Assembly: GCA_002163115.1 (NCBI GenBank)
Contig: MAAI01000008.1
Location: 1-64,000, forward strand
Reading direction: 5' to 3'
DNA: 64,000 nt
Source: Methylophaga sp. 41_12_T18
Lineage (GTDB): Bacteria; Pseudomonadota; Gammaproteobacteria; Nitrosococcales; Methylophagaceae
The stretch's first letter is position 1. Every line of letters starts with the position of its first letter. The notes under the pieces are model-generated. The model worked only from the letters and a program-made list of their open reading frames with translations. It did no database searches and was not told where the DNA came from. A program made the translations under genes and the position numbers. Positions 16,751-27,300 of this stretch are shown one piece after another.

Positions 16751-18202
16751 GTGCAAGATAACTCCACCGGGCTGCAACGAAAAACCCGCTTTGTAAGCAT
16801 CATCACCTTATTACTGATTCTTGGATTCTCTTCGACTAGCCTGGTCAGCTATTTTGTTGCCAATAATGCTCTCGATCAATATATCCGTACCAATACACTG
16901 CCATTGACCAGTGACAATATCTATTCTGAAATTCAACGTGATGTACTGCCGACCATCGTAATCTCATCACTGATGGCCCAAGATACCTTTGTCCGTGATT
17001 GGATTATTGCAGGCGAGAAAGAACCTGCTCTCATCGTACGTTACCTAGCTTCAATACAAGATCGTTATAAAACGGCTACCGCTTTTTTTGTCTCCAACAG
17101 CACGCTCAACTATTACCACTCTTCGGGGTTATTGAAGAAGATTTCAGCCGATGATGTTAATGACAGCTGGTATTTTGATGTTGCTAAGTTAAAAGATGAC
17201 TTTGAAATTAATGTCGATAACGACACCGCTATTGAAAATCAGACTAACTTTTTTGTGAACCATAAAATTACTGACTATCAAGGACAATACCTTGGTGCTA
17301 TTGGTGTTGGCTTGTCATCTGACATGGTCACTGAGCTGATTGAATTCTATCAACGTCGCTATGACCGCCAGGTTTACTTTATCGATCCTAGTGGCAAAAT
17401 TGTATTGCATGGTAAGCAATACCAAGGAGCCGAAGACATTCATCAAACTGATGGCTTAGCTGACATTGCTACCCAAGTGTTAGCGAATCCGGGCGGTTCA
17501 TATACCTATCAACGTGATGGCCAAGAAATTTTCTTAAAAACGCGTTTTGTACCTGAACTCAATTGGTACTTACTGGTAGAGCAAGTAGGCAAACCTGAAT
17601 CCCATATCCGAAATACGCTATGGCTTAATATCACCTTAAGTATCGTGATCACTTTTATCATCTTGTTACTAGCCAACCTCACCATTAGTCGCTATCAAAA
17701 ACGGCTGGAAATTATGGCAACCAAGGATAAACTGACCGGCATTGATAACCGTCATGCCTTTGATCCGGCATTTCAACAAATCATCAAAACAGCATCGCGT
17801 AATAAAGACGACTTGAGTATTGTCTTGGTTGATATCGATTATTTTAAAAAGGTCAATGATAGTTACGGTCATCTGGTTGGCGATCAAGCCATCATTAAGG
17901 TGGCCCAAATTTTAAAAGAAAACCTGCGTGAATCAGACTTACTGTGTCGCTGGGGTGGCGAAGAATTTATGATGTTACTGCCTAAGTGCAAATTGACTGA
18001 CGCCCAATTATTAGCTGAAAAAATGCGCCAACAAATCGCACAGCAACCCTTCCTCATTGATGGTAATAATATTGCTATTACTGCCAGTTTTGGTGTCTGT
18101 AAATATGCTGTAGGCGACTCTCAAACAGACGTATTTGAGCAAGCAGATAAAGCCTTATACAGTGCCAAAAGTTTAGGCAGAAACAGAGTTGAATTGGCTT
18201 AG
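16751..18202 (+). CDS. diguanylate cyclase with extracellular Cache-like sensor
   Basis: Makes cyclic di-GMP from two GTP. Order: N-terminal membrane segment (about 16-38), a periplasmic Cache-type sensor domain (about 40-285), a second membrane segment (about 290-312), then a GGDEF domain starting at TKDKLTGIDNRHAFD. The active site reads GGEEF (402-406) and is predicted active. An intact inhibitory I-site RESD (393-396) lies the expected five residues before it, so product feedback is likely. The start is GTG at 16751. Stand-alone gene; the ligand sensed is unknown. Confidence 0.93.
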   Translation: MQDNSTGLQRKTRFVSIITLLLILGFSSTSLVSYFVANNALDQYIRTNTLPLTSDNIYSEIQRDVLPTIVISSLMAQDTFVRDWIIAGEKEPALIVRYLASIQDRYKTATAFFVSNSTLNYYHSSGLLKKISADDVNDSWYFDVAKLKDDFEINVDNDTAIENQTNFFVNHKITDYQGQYLGAIGVGLSSDMVTELIEFYQRRYDRQVYFIDPSGKIVLHGKQYQGAEDIHQTDGLADIATQVLANPGGSYTYQRDGQEIFLKTRFVPELNWYLLVEQVGKPESHIRNTLWLNITLSIVITFIILLLANLTISRYQKRLEIMATKDKLTGIDNRHAFDPAFQQIIKTASRNKDDLSIVLVDIDYFKKVNDSYGHLVGDQAIIKVAQILKENLRESDLLCRWGGEEFMMLLPKCKLTDAQLLAEKMRQQIAQQPFLIDGNNIAITASFGVCKYAVGDSQTDVFEQADKALYSAKSLGRNRVELA

Positions 18203-18273
18203 AAAAACTGCTCAAACTTTAGTTCTAAAGTTAATAATACCTTTTCAATTTCAAAATTAGAGAGCGATAAATT

Positions 18274-18675
18274 ATGGACAATACATTGCAAACAGGTTTG
18301 CAAGAATCACTTCGCATTCAACTCACAGAACTAAACAACCGGAGTCGGTGGTATAGCTCGCAACTATGGCAAATACCATTTGCCTTTATCAGTTTAGTTG
18401 GTTTACTTATTGGTAATATAGCTACAAAATTTCCAGATCTTTTGCACTTCACTTTTTTAACTGTAGGCCTGTTTGGAATTCTTGTTCTTATTCATATGAA
18501 CGGCATTATGAATGGTGAACGTAGAGCAGTAGAGAACTTGAAAAAAATAGAAGCTGCCCTTCAAATTCCTCAAACAGTTGAATATAAGCCTACATATGTT
18601 CGGCCACTTTATTTGCTAGTTTGGCTATCGACAGTGACCTCTATAATTACAGGCGCCTACTCCATATATTATTAA
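18274..18675 (+). CDS. hypothetical membrane protein, 133 aa
   Basis: Three hydrophobic segments are visible (about 33-53, 58-78 and 112-131), separated by a short charged helix (RRAVENLKKIEAALQI). No motif I can name. ATG start with GAGAGCG before it. The gene runs toward the pxpC stop from the opposite side with only 14 bases between them. Real-gene status is supported by consistent hydrophobic pattern and its own start signal; function unknown. Confidence 0.6.
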   Translation: MDNTLQTGLQESLRIQLTELNNRSRWYSSQLWQIPFAFISLVGLLIGNIATKFPDLLHFTFLTVGLFGILVLIHMNGIMNGERRAVENLKKIEAALQIPQTVEYKPTYVRPLYLLVWLSTVTSIITGAYSIYY

Positions 18676-18689
18676 TTACACCTTCCGCA

Positions 18690-19589
18690 CTAAAAAAACT
18701 GCTCAAACTCGCGACGTAGTGTTTGTGCAGTTTCAATATCAATCAGCTCAAAACGAAGTTCACAGCCTGGTTGACGTTGAGCTAACTTGGCTAAGTCTAA
18801 AGAAAACACCGTGCCAATTTTGGGATAACCACCAATGGTCGGTGCATCTTTTAATAGGATGATCGGCAATCCGGCCGTGGTGATCTCAACACTGCCATAA
18901 GCCATGCCTTCAGAAACCATCGTTGCTGGGCTATTACTTATTGGCAGGCCTTCTAAGCGACAGCCGGTTCGATCTGATGCCTGGCCGACTTTATAAGTTT
19001 GACCAAATAAAATATCCCGTTGCTGCTCATTAAACTGCTCAAACTGATAGCTAGCCAATATTCGCAGACAGAGTGGCTCACGGTAATTCGGTTTAAACCA
19101 CACCGGCATGGCTTTCCCTACATTCTTGGTTTTAGTTGCTAAGCTTAATAGCTCATCACCCACTTGAATTAACGCCCCTACTTGCTCACGAATATTGATA
19201 GAACGAGAATTAAAATAGTGTTGCGTTTGCAAGCCACCTTGCACAGCTAAGTAGGCGCGTACCCCTGTGATGGGAGTTGACCAAGTTAATCTATCACCTT
19301 TTTTTACAGCTAAAACTTGCCAAATAGGCTGGCTATTACCATTCACTTTAAAAGCCAAATCAGCGCCTGTTACCACTATCGCTGTGTCGGTTAAAACTAA
19401 TAACTCACAGCCACCAAAGGTAATTTCTAATACCGCATCATTACGGTCATTTGCCAGTAGGTGATTAGCCCAATAATAAGCATGCTCATCAGCCACACCA
19501 CACTGACTTAAACCTTGGTGAGCCAAACCAAAGCGGCCACGATCTTGAATCATGCTGTGGAAACCCGCTTTTATTACTTTAAAACTCAC
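18690..19589 (-). CDS. pxpC: 5-oxoprolinase subunit C (KipA/PxpC, biotin-dependent carboxylase-like)
   Basis: Third subunit of prokaryotic 5-oxoprolinase, which hydrolyses 5-oxoproline (pyroglutamate) to glutamate with ATP. The 299-residue protein starts with FKVIKAGFHSMIQDRGRFG and shows GVADEHAYYWAN, both typical of the AHS2 (allophanate hydrolase subunit 2) domain, and DRTGCRLEG with the later VSEGMAYGSVEI. Its ATG overlaps the pxpB stop (ATGA), so translation is coupled. Members of this family were earlier called biotin-dependent carboxyltransferases. Confidence 0.93.
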   Translation of the reverse strand: MSFKVIKAGFHSMIQDRGRFGLAHQGLSQCGVADEHAYYWANHLLANDRNDAVLEITFGGCELLVLTDTAIVVTGADLAFKVNGNSQPIWQVLAVKKGDRLTWSTPITGVRAYLAVQGGLQTQHYFNSRSINIREQVGALIQVGDELLSLATKTKNVGKAMPVWFKPNYREPLCLRILASYQFEQFNEQQRDILFGQTYKVGQASDRTGCRLEGLPISNSPATMVSEGMAYGSVEITTAGLPIILLKDAPTIGGYPKIGTVFSLDLAKLAQRQPGCELRFELIDIETAQTLRREFEQFF

Positions 19590-20269
19590 AAGCTGCCACC
19601 TAATGCGAGAAATTCCTGCCTGTCTATCGACTTAAACTTAACCTGATGGCCAACTCTAAACCGTTGCAGGTTACTGTAATCATTTAATGATAAATCGATG
19701 GGCGTACGGCCCACAATATTCCAGCCACCAGCAGACTCAATTGGATACACGGCCGTTTGGTTATCTGCGATGCCAACACTGCCAGCAGGAATTTGTATTC
19801 GGGGTGTAGTCAGTCTTGGCATTTGAATGCGTTCATCAACTTCAGCTAAAAATGCAAAGGCTGGACTAAAGCCAATCGCATAAACCAAGTAGACCTGTTG
19901 ACTGTGGATGTTAATAAACTCAGCTAGACTGAGTTCCTTCTCCGTTAACATTCGGGCTAAATCAAGGCCTACTTCCTCTGCGTAATAAACAGGAATGTCG
20001 ATAACTTCAGTCGACTGCTCTTCGTTAACAAAAATAGCTTGAGCTAAGCTGGTAGATACTAGATTACAAAATTTTTGGTGATCACAGTTATTCAAGTCAT
20101 AACTAATCAATGCCGAAGTATAAGACGGTACGATATCAATTATCAATTCACCGAGACGCTCATGTAAAAATTCACTATAAAAAGCAATTTTCTTGGCTAA
20201 TTCAGGCGATGCTTGCTCACCAAAATAAATAATAATGGCATTTTCACTGGCTAGTTTAATTTCAAACAT
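19586..20269 (-). CDS. pxpB: 5-oxoprolinase subunit B (KipI/PxpB)
   Basis: AHS1-domain subunit that pairs with PxpC. I place the start at ATG 20269 (227 residues), which overlaps the pxpA stop as TGATG; a longer in-frame start at 20329 would run inside pxpA. Recognisable motifs: DIVPSYTSALISYD, VYLVYAIGFSPAFAFLAEVDERI (AHS1 signature near residue 110), and RIQIPAGSVGIADNQTAVYPIESAGGWNIVGRTP near residue 150. In Bacillus the KipI/KipA pair also regulates a sporulation kinase, a role not expected here. Confidence 0.93.
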   Translation of the reverse strand: MFEIKLASENAIIIYFGEQASPELAKKIAFYSEFLHERLGELIIDIVPSYTSALISYDLNNCDHQKFCNLVSTSLAQAIFVNEEQSTEVIDIPVYYAEEVGLDLARMLTEKELSLAEFINIHSQQVYLVYAIGFSPAFAFLAEVDERIQMPRLTTPRIQIPAGSVGIADNQTAVYPIESAGGWNIVGRTPIDLSLNDYSNLQRFRVGHQVKFKSIDRQEFLALGGSL

Positions 20270-20952
20270 CAGTGACCTTGAATGAGTTTCAAAGCAGAAA
20301 CCGAAGCCGGATGGTCCGAATGAAAGCAAATGGTATCAATAGGAAAATGATAAGGCTGAGAAAATAACCGGTATTGAGCCACAATTTGTTCAGCGTCATC
20401 TAACATTGCGCCTGCCTGACTCCGTGGAATCATTTGATTGCCTTGATAACCACGATCGGCAAATGCTTCGTAGATAAACGAAATAGCTGTTTGGGCTGAT
20501 TTTTCAACCATTGCCTGTTGATGAACTCCTGCTTGCACCACTAACTCAACAGTAGGCTCGACTGTGGTTATCACTTGGCACAACACTTCTAATACCTCAG
20601 GCTTATGCATCATGTCATGATACAAAGCACCATGCGGTTTGATATAAGTCATTTCAACATCGTGTTGCTGACACAGCTGCTGCAAGCTCGCTATTTGTTT
20701 AACTAAGCTTGCCAACAATATGTCAGCGTCAACATCATGACTAATACGGCCAAAATTGTCTTTATCCTGATAACTGGGATGCGCACCGACTTTAACTCCG
20801 TATTGTTTGGCTAACTTTACTGTTTTTTCCATGCTGATTTGATCTCCAGCATGGCCACCACAAGCAATATTCGCCATGTCGATCAATGGCATTATCACCT
20901 CGTCTGGGTCAGGAGTTAAACACTCGCCTAAATCACAATTTATTAATGTCAT
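20269..20952 (-). CDS. pxpA: 5-oxoprolinase subunit A (LamB/YcsF family)
   Basis: First gene of the pxpABC operon. The 227-residue LamB/YcsF-fold protein opens with NCDLGE and has ANIACGGHAGD (about 28-38) and VGAHPSYQDK followed by YIKPHGALYHDM, with His residues that likely form the metal/substrate site. Length is a little short of the usual 240-255 but all key segments are present. Role: with B and C, ATP-dependent ring opening of 5-oxoproline, a toxic cyclisation product of glutamate/glutamine. Confidence 0.95.
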   Translation of the reverse strand: MTLINCDLGECLTPDPDEVIMPLIDMANIACGGHAGDQISMEKTVKLAKQYGVKVGAHPSYQDKDNFGRISHDVDADILLASLVKQIASLQQLCQQHDVEMTYIKPHGALYHDMMHKPEVLEVLCQVITTVEPTVELVVQAGVHQQAMVEKSAQTAISFIYEAFADRGYQGNQMIPRSQAGAMLDDAEQIVAQYRLFSQPYHFPIDTICFHSDHPASVSALKLIQGH

Positions 20953-21086
20953 AAAACAATGGTAATCAAATTCAACACTCTTGGGAAACTAAAGCGTTAA
21001 AGCATTAATTTGCTTTATATTTTTTCCTAAACGGCGTTACAATCAGTTCTAGTCAATCAGTTTTAAGCGCCCTTGGAGTCAAGTCT

Positions 21087-22880
21087 ATGGAAATAGAGCG
21101 AATTAGAAATAAGATTGTGGCGCCAGCCATATCCATCTTATGTCTAACTTTGATTCTCGCTTATGTCTTACTGAATCGCCTGCAAAATGAACATATCATC
21201 CAAAGCCAAACATTTGTTCACGAGCATTTAGAGTCGTTCATCGAAGCTGAAATTCATGAAGATGCTGTCAGTTTCATTGACTTAATTAATGTGGTTAAAA
21301 ATGACGCTAATATTCAGCAGGCTTGGCAGAACAAATCCCGTGACGACTTATACAATGCTAGCAAAAGCTGGTATCAAGCCATCAATAAAAATCATCGGAT
21401 TACTCATTTTTATTTCCATCATCTAGACAAAACTAACTTTTTGCGAGTCCATAATCCGCAACGATTTGGTGACGATATTGGCCGGCATACCCTACGCCAA
21501 GCCGCACAAACTCAACAAACCAGCTTTGGTGTCGAGCTTGGCACATTTGGTTATCTCGTATTACGTATCGTCAGCCCGTGGTTCATTGATGGGCAACTGG
21601 TAGGCTATATTGAGCTAGGCGAAGAAACGGAGCATATATTAGAAAAATCTAGTGCCACCTTAGAGACTAATATTGTGACGCTTATTAATAAGGACAAACT
21701 TAATAAAAATGAGTGGCTACTGCGAACCGCAGAACCAGACCAAGATTATTTATGGAATGCCCTACCCAATCATGTTTTAGTTGATAGTGAACGTATCAAA
21801 AGTTCTATTAGTAATCAGCATGGTAGGTTCGAACTTATCAAGAAAGGCCTTAATCCTCAGCTTAAAGGTGAACTAAGCAAAGACCAAAACGATTATTTTT
21901 TTACCGGTAACTTTCCTATTGTTGATGTGGCAGGCACAACCGTCGGTGCCTATGTATTTTTTAGCAATATATCTGCAGAAATCAAACACAACCAGCAAAG
22001 TACTAAGGTGCTTTTTTCATCTGGTGCGGCGTTAGCGCTGCTGCTGTTTTTTTTCTATTATTATTATGTTGGTCGTATCGAGCGTGCTCAAAATAAAGTC
22101 CTACAACAATTACAACAAGAAATAGATAACCGGACTCAAATTCAAAGTGACCTCGTTACAGCAAAAGAATTTGCTGAAAAAGCCAGCCAAGCAAAATCTG
22201 AATTCTTGTCCTCAATGAGCCATGAACTTAGAACGCCGCTGAACGCTGTGCTCGGTTTTTCACAACTATTGGCCCACGACACTGAAAATAAACTGTCTGC
22301 CGATCAGCTGGAATCATTAGGCTACATTCAAGATAGTGGCCAACACCTACTCGGGCTAATAGATAGTGTGCTTGACCTCGCTACCATTGAAAGCGGCCAT
22401 ATTAATATCACATTAGAATCGGTAGATACTGATGATTTACTGTTAAAAGTCGCCTCCTCGATCAAGACTCAAGCTGCAAAGCGCCAAATTACCATTGATA
22501 GCCAAATAAGTGATAAATACTATCTAACCGCTGATTACAGCAAACTCAAACAAGTACTACTGAACTTCGCCTCCAATGCCGTCAAATATAATAATGAAGG
22601 TGGCTTAATTATATTGTCATGCGAATCAACCGCCGATGACCGTATTCGATTATCAGTGACGGACTCTGGCGATGGTGTCGACGAAAGTTTAATTGCAAGT
22701 CTATTTGAGCCTTTTAACCGCTTAGATAAGGCAAACTCGTCTGTGCAAGGCACCGGCATTGGTTTAACTATCTGTAAAGAACTGGTGACTTTAATGGGGG
22801 GAGAGATAGGCGTATTTAATAATGCAGATCACGGTTTAACATTTTGGGTTGAATTCGACATAGCAAAAGACAAACACTAG
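21087..22880 (+). CDS. membrane sensor histidine kinase
   Basis: A 597-residue kinase. N-terminal membrane segment (about 11-31), a large periplasmic sensor (about 32-305) of Cache-3-like appearance (FYFHHLDKTNFLRVHNP), second membrane segment (about 309-326), coiled coil, HisKA with SSMSHELRTPLNAV (phospho-accepting His379), and a HATPase domain with N box NFASNAVKYN, G1 box DSGDGVD and G2 box GTGIGLTI. There is no receiver or HPt domain, so the partner response regulator is elsewhere. ATG with TTGGAG upstream. Signal unknown. Confidence 0.92.
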   Translation: MEIERIRNKIVAPAISILCLTLILAYVLLNRLQNEHIIQSQTFVHEHLESFIEAEIHEDAVSFIDLINVVKNDANIQQAWQNKSRDDLYNASKSWYQAINKNHRITHFYFHHLDKTNFLRVHNPQRFGDDIGRHTLRQAAQTQQTSFGVELGTFGYLVLRIVSPWFIDGQLVGYIELGEETEHILEKSSATLETNIVTLINKDKLNKNEWLLRTAEPDQDYLWNALPNHVLVDSERIKSSISNQHGRFELIKKGLNPQLKGELSKDQNDYFFTGNFPIVDVAGTTVGAYVFFSNISAEIKHNQQSTKVLFSSGAALALLLFFFYYYYVGRIERAQNKVLQQLQQEIDNRTQIQSDLVTAKEFAEKASQAKSEFLSSMSHELRTPLNAVLGFSQLLAHDTENKLSADQLESLGYIQDSGQHLLGLIDSVLDLATIESGHINITLESVDTDDLLLKVASSIKTQAAKRQITIDSQISDKYYLTADYSKLKQVLLNFASNAVKYNNEGGLIILSCESTADDRIRLSVTDSGDGVDESLIASLFEPFNRLDKANSSVQGTGIGLTICKELVTLMGGEIGVFNNADHGLTFWVEFDIAKDKH

Positions 22881-22902
22881 ATACTGACTGGAGAGCCATG
22901 GA

Positions 22903-23139
22903 ATGAAAAAACTTAAGAATGAAAAAGAACTAGTTAAAAAGGCGATTACCGAAGGAGTTAAATATGGCGAAAATCGTGGCGTGGTTGAGTTTGAAGCTAC
23001 CGATTCACAGCATGAAAAAATCGAATATATCTACCGACTACTCATCCACGATGAAGTCATTCAAGCCTTACCCGAAGACCAAGTTTCCCAAAAGTCGATG
23101 CAACACAAATTAGCCTTATGGGCTTCACGTTTAGATTGA
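22903..23139 (+). CDS. small conserved protein resembling DUF5062
   Basis: A 78-residue Lys/Glu-rich soluble protein that begins MKKLKNEKELVKKA, then GVKYGENRGVVEFEATDS, and ends in KLALWASRLD. The length and layout resemble the DUF5062 family of marine Gammaproteobacteria, which has no known function. GGAGAG precedes its ATG and it is only 22 bases after the histidine kinase, so co-transcription is likely. Confidence 0.65.
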   Translation: MKKLKNEKELVKKAITEGVKYGENRGVVEFEATDSQHEKIEYIYRLLIHDEVIQALPEDQVSQKSMQHKLALWASRLD

Positions 23140-23290
23140 ACAGCATCCATTAACTTACTGATGGGATGTTAGGTTTAGATACTATCTTACAAACCACTTT
23201 GTGCCATTTTTTAGCACCAGCAGCATAGTTAATCCTTAACCCAGCCGAATTAGACCATACCTCTTGTTAATTTATTTTTAGGTTCTTACT

Positions 23291-24136
23291 ATGTCCAAAT
23301 CCTATTCAACAAGTACGGCCAAAGGCCATAATAAAATTATGCGAGGCTATCCATCTATCAAGGATGATGGAACATTAGTCATAACTCCTAGTAATGATAA
23401 AGCTTACAGAATGAATATTAATGGTGAGATCATTGGAGTTACAAACGCCGCTCAAACTTTAATTGATAAATATAATTTGAACAGAGATGAACTTGTAAAC
23501 GATAGGAAGGCTGCATATCTGGCGAGAGAATCCAAATTTCATAATAGTCCACGAGGAATGGTTGAATTTTCTCGTCAAGAGTTGGCGGTCTCGCTGCATC
23601 ATATTCGTTTATTATCAAATAACAGCTTGGCTTTGAATGTTGATAATCAATCTTATTTTAATAACCTTTTATATTCGAATACAGTTACGGCTCTTGAAGT
23701 TTTTTTATCAGACTATTTAGTTTCTAAAATAGAATCAAATAATGATTACCTTGAATCATTTGTAAATAATTATGGGAAATGGAAGGATAAGGTCTACCCG
23801 AACAAATCCAATTTAGAAGGAATTAATGATATTCGTTGTAAAGCTGTTAAAGAAGTTAGAACTAATATTCTTTTTCATAACCTAAGCAAGGTTAAATTTT
23901 TATATGAATCTATTTTTACTTTAAGATTTCGTTTAGATGGTTTTCCAGATTTTACTCAACTTGATACAGCAATATATATTCGTCACGATATAGTTCATCG
24001 TAATGGGCGAGATCACACTGGTAATTATTGTTTTATTACTGCTGACGATATTAGTGAACTAGTGTCTCAAGTTTCTGATTTTGCTTCTGCGGTACAGTAT
24101 TTTGTTGCAGAACATGAATGGAAACTTAATCAGTAA
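23291..24136 (+). CDS. AT-rich orphan with HEPN-like RX4H motif
   Basis: A 281-residue soluble protein with visibly lower GC than its neighbours. The C-terminal half is a helical region carrying RHDIVHRNGRDH; R231 and H236 make the RX4H pattern of HEPN ribonuclease domains, with the polar residue right after R. The arrangement (helical bundle, RX4H near the C-terminus, ARRAY-like N-terminal extension) fits the RiboL-PSP/MAE_28990-like group of HEPN proteins, but I cannot assign the subfamily. No partner nucleotidyltransferase, toxin-antitoxin mate or restriction gene lies beside it. Possible roles: RNA-targeting defence or toxin; acquisition by transfer is suggested by base composition. Confidence 0.6.
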   Translation: MSKSYSTSTAKGHNKIMRGYPSIKDDGTLVITPSNDKAYRMNINGEIIGVTNAAQTLIDKYNLNRDELVNDRKAAYLARESKFHNSPRGMVEFSRQELAVSLHHIRLLSNNSLALNVDNQSYFNNLLYSNTVTALEVFLSDYLVSKIESNNDYLESFVNNYGKWKDKVYPNKSNLEGINDIRCKAVKEVRTNILFHNLSKVKFLYESIFTLRFRLDGFPDFTQLDTAIYIRHDIVHRNGRDHTGNYCFITADDISELVSQVSDFASAVQYFVAEHEWKLNQ

Positions 24137-24312
24137 TCTAAACTTGAGAGAAGCTAACGTAGTTGGTTTTAGTATGATTAATAACTACCCAGAATAAACT
24201 CCACTTTTTTCTGAAAAAATTCTGCGACTATCCACTTTAGGTCGGAAGACATCTAATTAAAACATCCTTAACTTTCAGACTAAATTTAAGCCTCTGCAAT
24301 TGCTGCCCATAT

Positions 24313-24343
24313 AAAAACGCCGCTGTAGAATAGCGGCGTTTTT
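24313..24343. terminator. bidirectional intrinsic terminator
   Basis: Perfect 9-bp stem AACGCCGCT/AGCGGCGTT (24316-24324 with 24332-24340), 7-base loop, flanked by A run and T run. It closes the CobN-like operon on the minus strand and can also stop transcripts from the HEPN-like gene. Confidence 0.92.
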
Positions 24344-24363
24344 GTTGTTAGATTCAAATTTAT

Positions 24364-27300
24364 TTATGTAGGTTTGCTACGTAATTGCCTAACAAATCCT
24401 AACATCAACATCACCACAAATAATGCTAATGCTAACAGCAGTTGTTGATCCCACTCTTTATCTTCCGGTTGTTGCTGTTCTACTTTTTCCAGCTTCTGTC
24501 CTTGGACTTCAACAGCTTCAGCAGCAGCTTCGGTATTAGCCGCAGGTGTTTCTACAGCTGATGGCAATGCTTTAAGGCCAAAACCATTGGCTTGCTGCTC
24601 GACAAATTCGCGGAGTTTTTCGTTATCAACAAACACGTCATACTTTTCTACTAGATCAACATAACGTTCAATCATATGCTCCAATGTTTCTGCGTCAGCT
24701 TGCCAATACTCTTTACGGTTTGCTTCCAACATACGTTCTAACATTTGAGCTTGAGAACGTGGGTTCGTTTGCTCAAACCATTCATCAATATTCAGTTCTA
24801 ATTTGTCATTCACATAGACTTCATAAAACTCTTGCCACTGGTCATCACGTACCACGTTCGGGTCAACTACCTGCCATCCCCAAAAGTTGCTTAAATGAGA
24901 TGATAAAGTGGTTGCACCGCTATAACCTTCCTTCATCATTTCTTCGACCCAGCGTTTATGGAAGTTGCGTGACCGAAGTTCTTTTGCCAAAAATTCAGCG
25001 GCGGCTTGTGCTTTAGGATTATTAGCATCACGAAGGTTACTAATCACCATCTCAGGACTGGCACCATCTAAGTTTCGCACCGCTAAAGCCAATGAACCAA
25101 AATACTCAAAAGGGTCATCTGAGCTAAGCATACCGTAGACATTAGATGATCTAGAAAACATCGCGATATCCGTACCGGACAATTGCTTGGCATATAAGTC
25201 GACATTGTCTACTTTTTGTCCCCAGCGGCTATTGTCAGAACCGTAAAAGTGGCCCATTTTGGATAAGTATAAGTCAGCGATTTTTTCATCCGACTCCCAT
25301 GTATCACTGGCAAACACAGCGTCTTCAACACCAGATCCATAGTTACCTGATGCATTAGAAAAAACACGTACCGTAGACAGGTACTCAGCTTCTTCAGCCT
25401 CAACACCTTCAGCTATCAACTCATCTTTAATGCGTTGACTATTACGCCATACAAAGTTCGACTCCTCTTTGAGAGTAGCAATAGTTTCTACCGCTTTAGC
25501 AAGTAACTGCATCACATTAGGAAAGGCATCACGATATAAACCGGTTGCTGATAACACCACATCAACTCGAGGTCGTTTTAATTCTGCAGCAGGAATAATC
25601 TCTGTGCCGATAACCCGACCATCATCACTCCACTTCGGTTTAATGCCCATTGCATACAACACTTGGCTTTCTAATACGCCATAGTGACGCATGGTTTCAA
25701 TTGACCATAATGAGAACGCTAACTTATCTGGGTATTCACCATGTTTGGCGTAATAGTCAGCAATCACACCTTCAGTTAATTCTTTACCTTGTTCATAAGC
25801 AGCTTTAGTCGGCACTCGTGACGGATCAAACCCATATAAGTTGAATCCTGTTGGCACAGCTTCAGGATGACGTATCGGATCACCACCATTTTTAACCGGA
25901 ATATGCTTACCTGCTAGACCGTCAACAAGGTGTTGCATCTCACGAATATCAATAAAACGTTGATGCAAGTCTCGACCTTTTTCAATCTCGGCTAATAGCT
26001 CTTTACTCAGCTCATTATCGTGACTGGTATCTTCATTAACGACAAATTCACGGACTGTTCTAAATCCAATCAAGTCTTCCAAGTTCTCACCACTTTCTTG
26101 CATCAAGCTATTGCTAAACCCTAATCTAGAATCAAGCTCAGCATGATTATGGTGTTCATTCTCGTGGCCGTGATCTGAAGTGAAATGCTCTCGTTCAAAA
26201 TCTGCAGCCAGACTAACAAAGTGCTGCCCCATCATTTGAACCAATGTCGATATGACTAACTCCTCTCTTGGTAACTCACCATAAGTATGTAAGCCCAGAG
26301 GTTGGTTTTGTGCAGAAAGCTCAACTAAGTAATCATGCAAAGCATCAAGAAAGCCATCAAAATCAGCATCAATCTGAGTTTGCTGCCAGCCAAAGTCGGC
26401 ACAAATATTATTGGCAATACAGTCATCAATGATTTGCTGACCGGTTTTTTGTTTAACACCACCATCATCCAAAGACTTATATTGATGCATCAACTCATGG
26501 ATATTAGCCATTTCACCTTGCAAACCTGCAGCAGCAAACGGTGGTGTCATATGAGCTAGAACAGTCGCTCGGCCTCGACGCTTGGTTTGCATCGCTTCGC
26601 CGACATCATCAACGATGAATGGATATAGAACAGGCGTATCCCATACTGCAAGATTACCTTGGTCATAAATTGATAAACCACGCTCTTTACCTGATAGATA
26701 TTCTTGTGAACCATGCGTACCTAAATGCACAATGGCATCACTATGCCAATATTCACGAGCATAATAATAGGCTGCAAGATAAAAGTGATTCATCGGCACA
26801 GTGCCCTTGTGATAAATCCGCTTATCTTCATCTTTATCATCGGCACGTGGTGGCTGACGCATCACCAACATATTGCCATTACGAATTCGTGGCAGCACAA
26901 ACTGATCTTGACCATCACGGTTCACCACCATGAAATTGTCTTTAGGATGGCCCCAATAATCATTGATCGGCTGACGAACATGGTCAGGTAAGGTATTAAA
27001 CCAAGCTAGGTACTCACTAATTGGCATCAACTCAGCCAAGTCATCTGCTAATAACTTATCTAACTCGTAATCCATATAAAAAGGACTAAGAATGCGATCG
27101 ATACGAGAAGTGAAATAATCACTATCTACTACATCAATGCCATAACCTTGCTCATTGAGTGTTGAGCTAATGACCCGTAAGCTTTCAGGCACATTTAAAA
27201 AAGAAGCACCTACATCCTGACTGCCCCACACCATAATAGACAGCTGCTTGTCTTTATTTGGCTTGTTTTTTAGTTTAACCAAGTTAACCACTTTATTAAC

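Noticed and set aside
22880-23290. Possible hairpin around CATCC...GGGATG after the DUF5062-like gene
   Set aside because: Short, mismatched and without T run; not enough for a terminator call.
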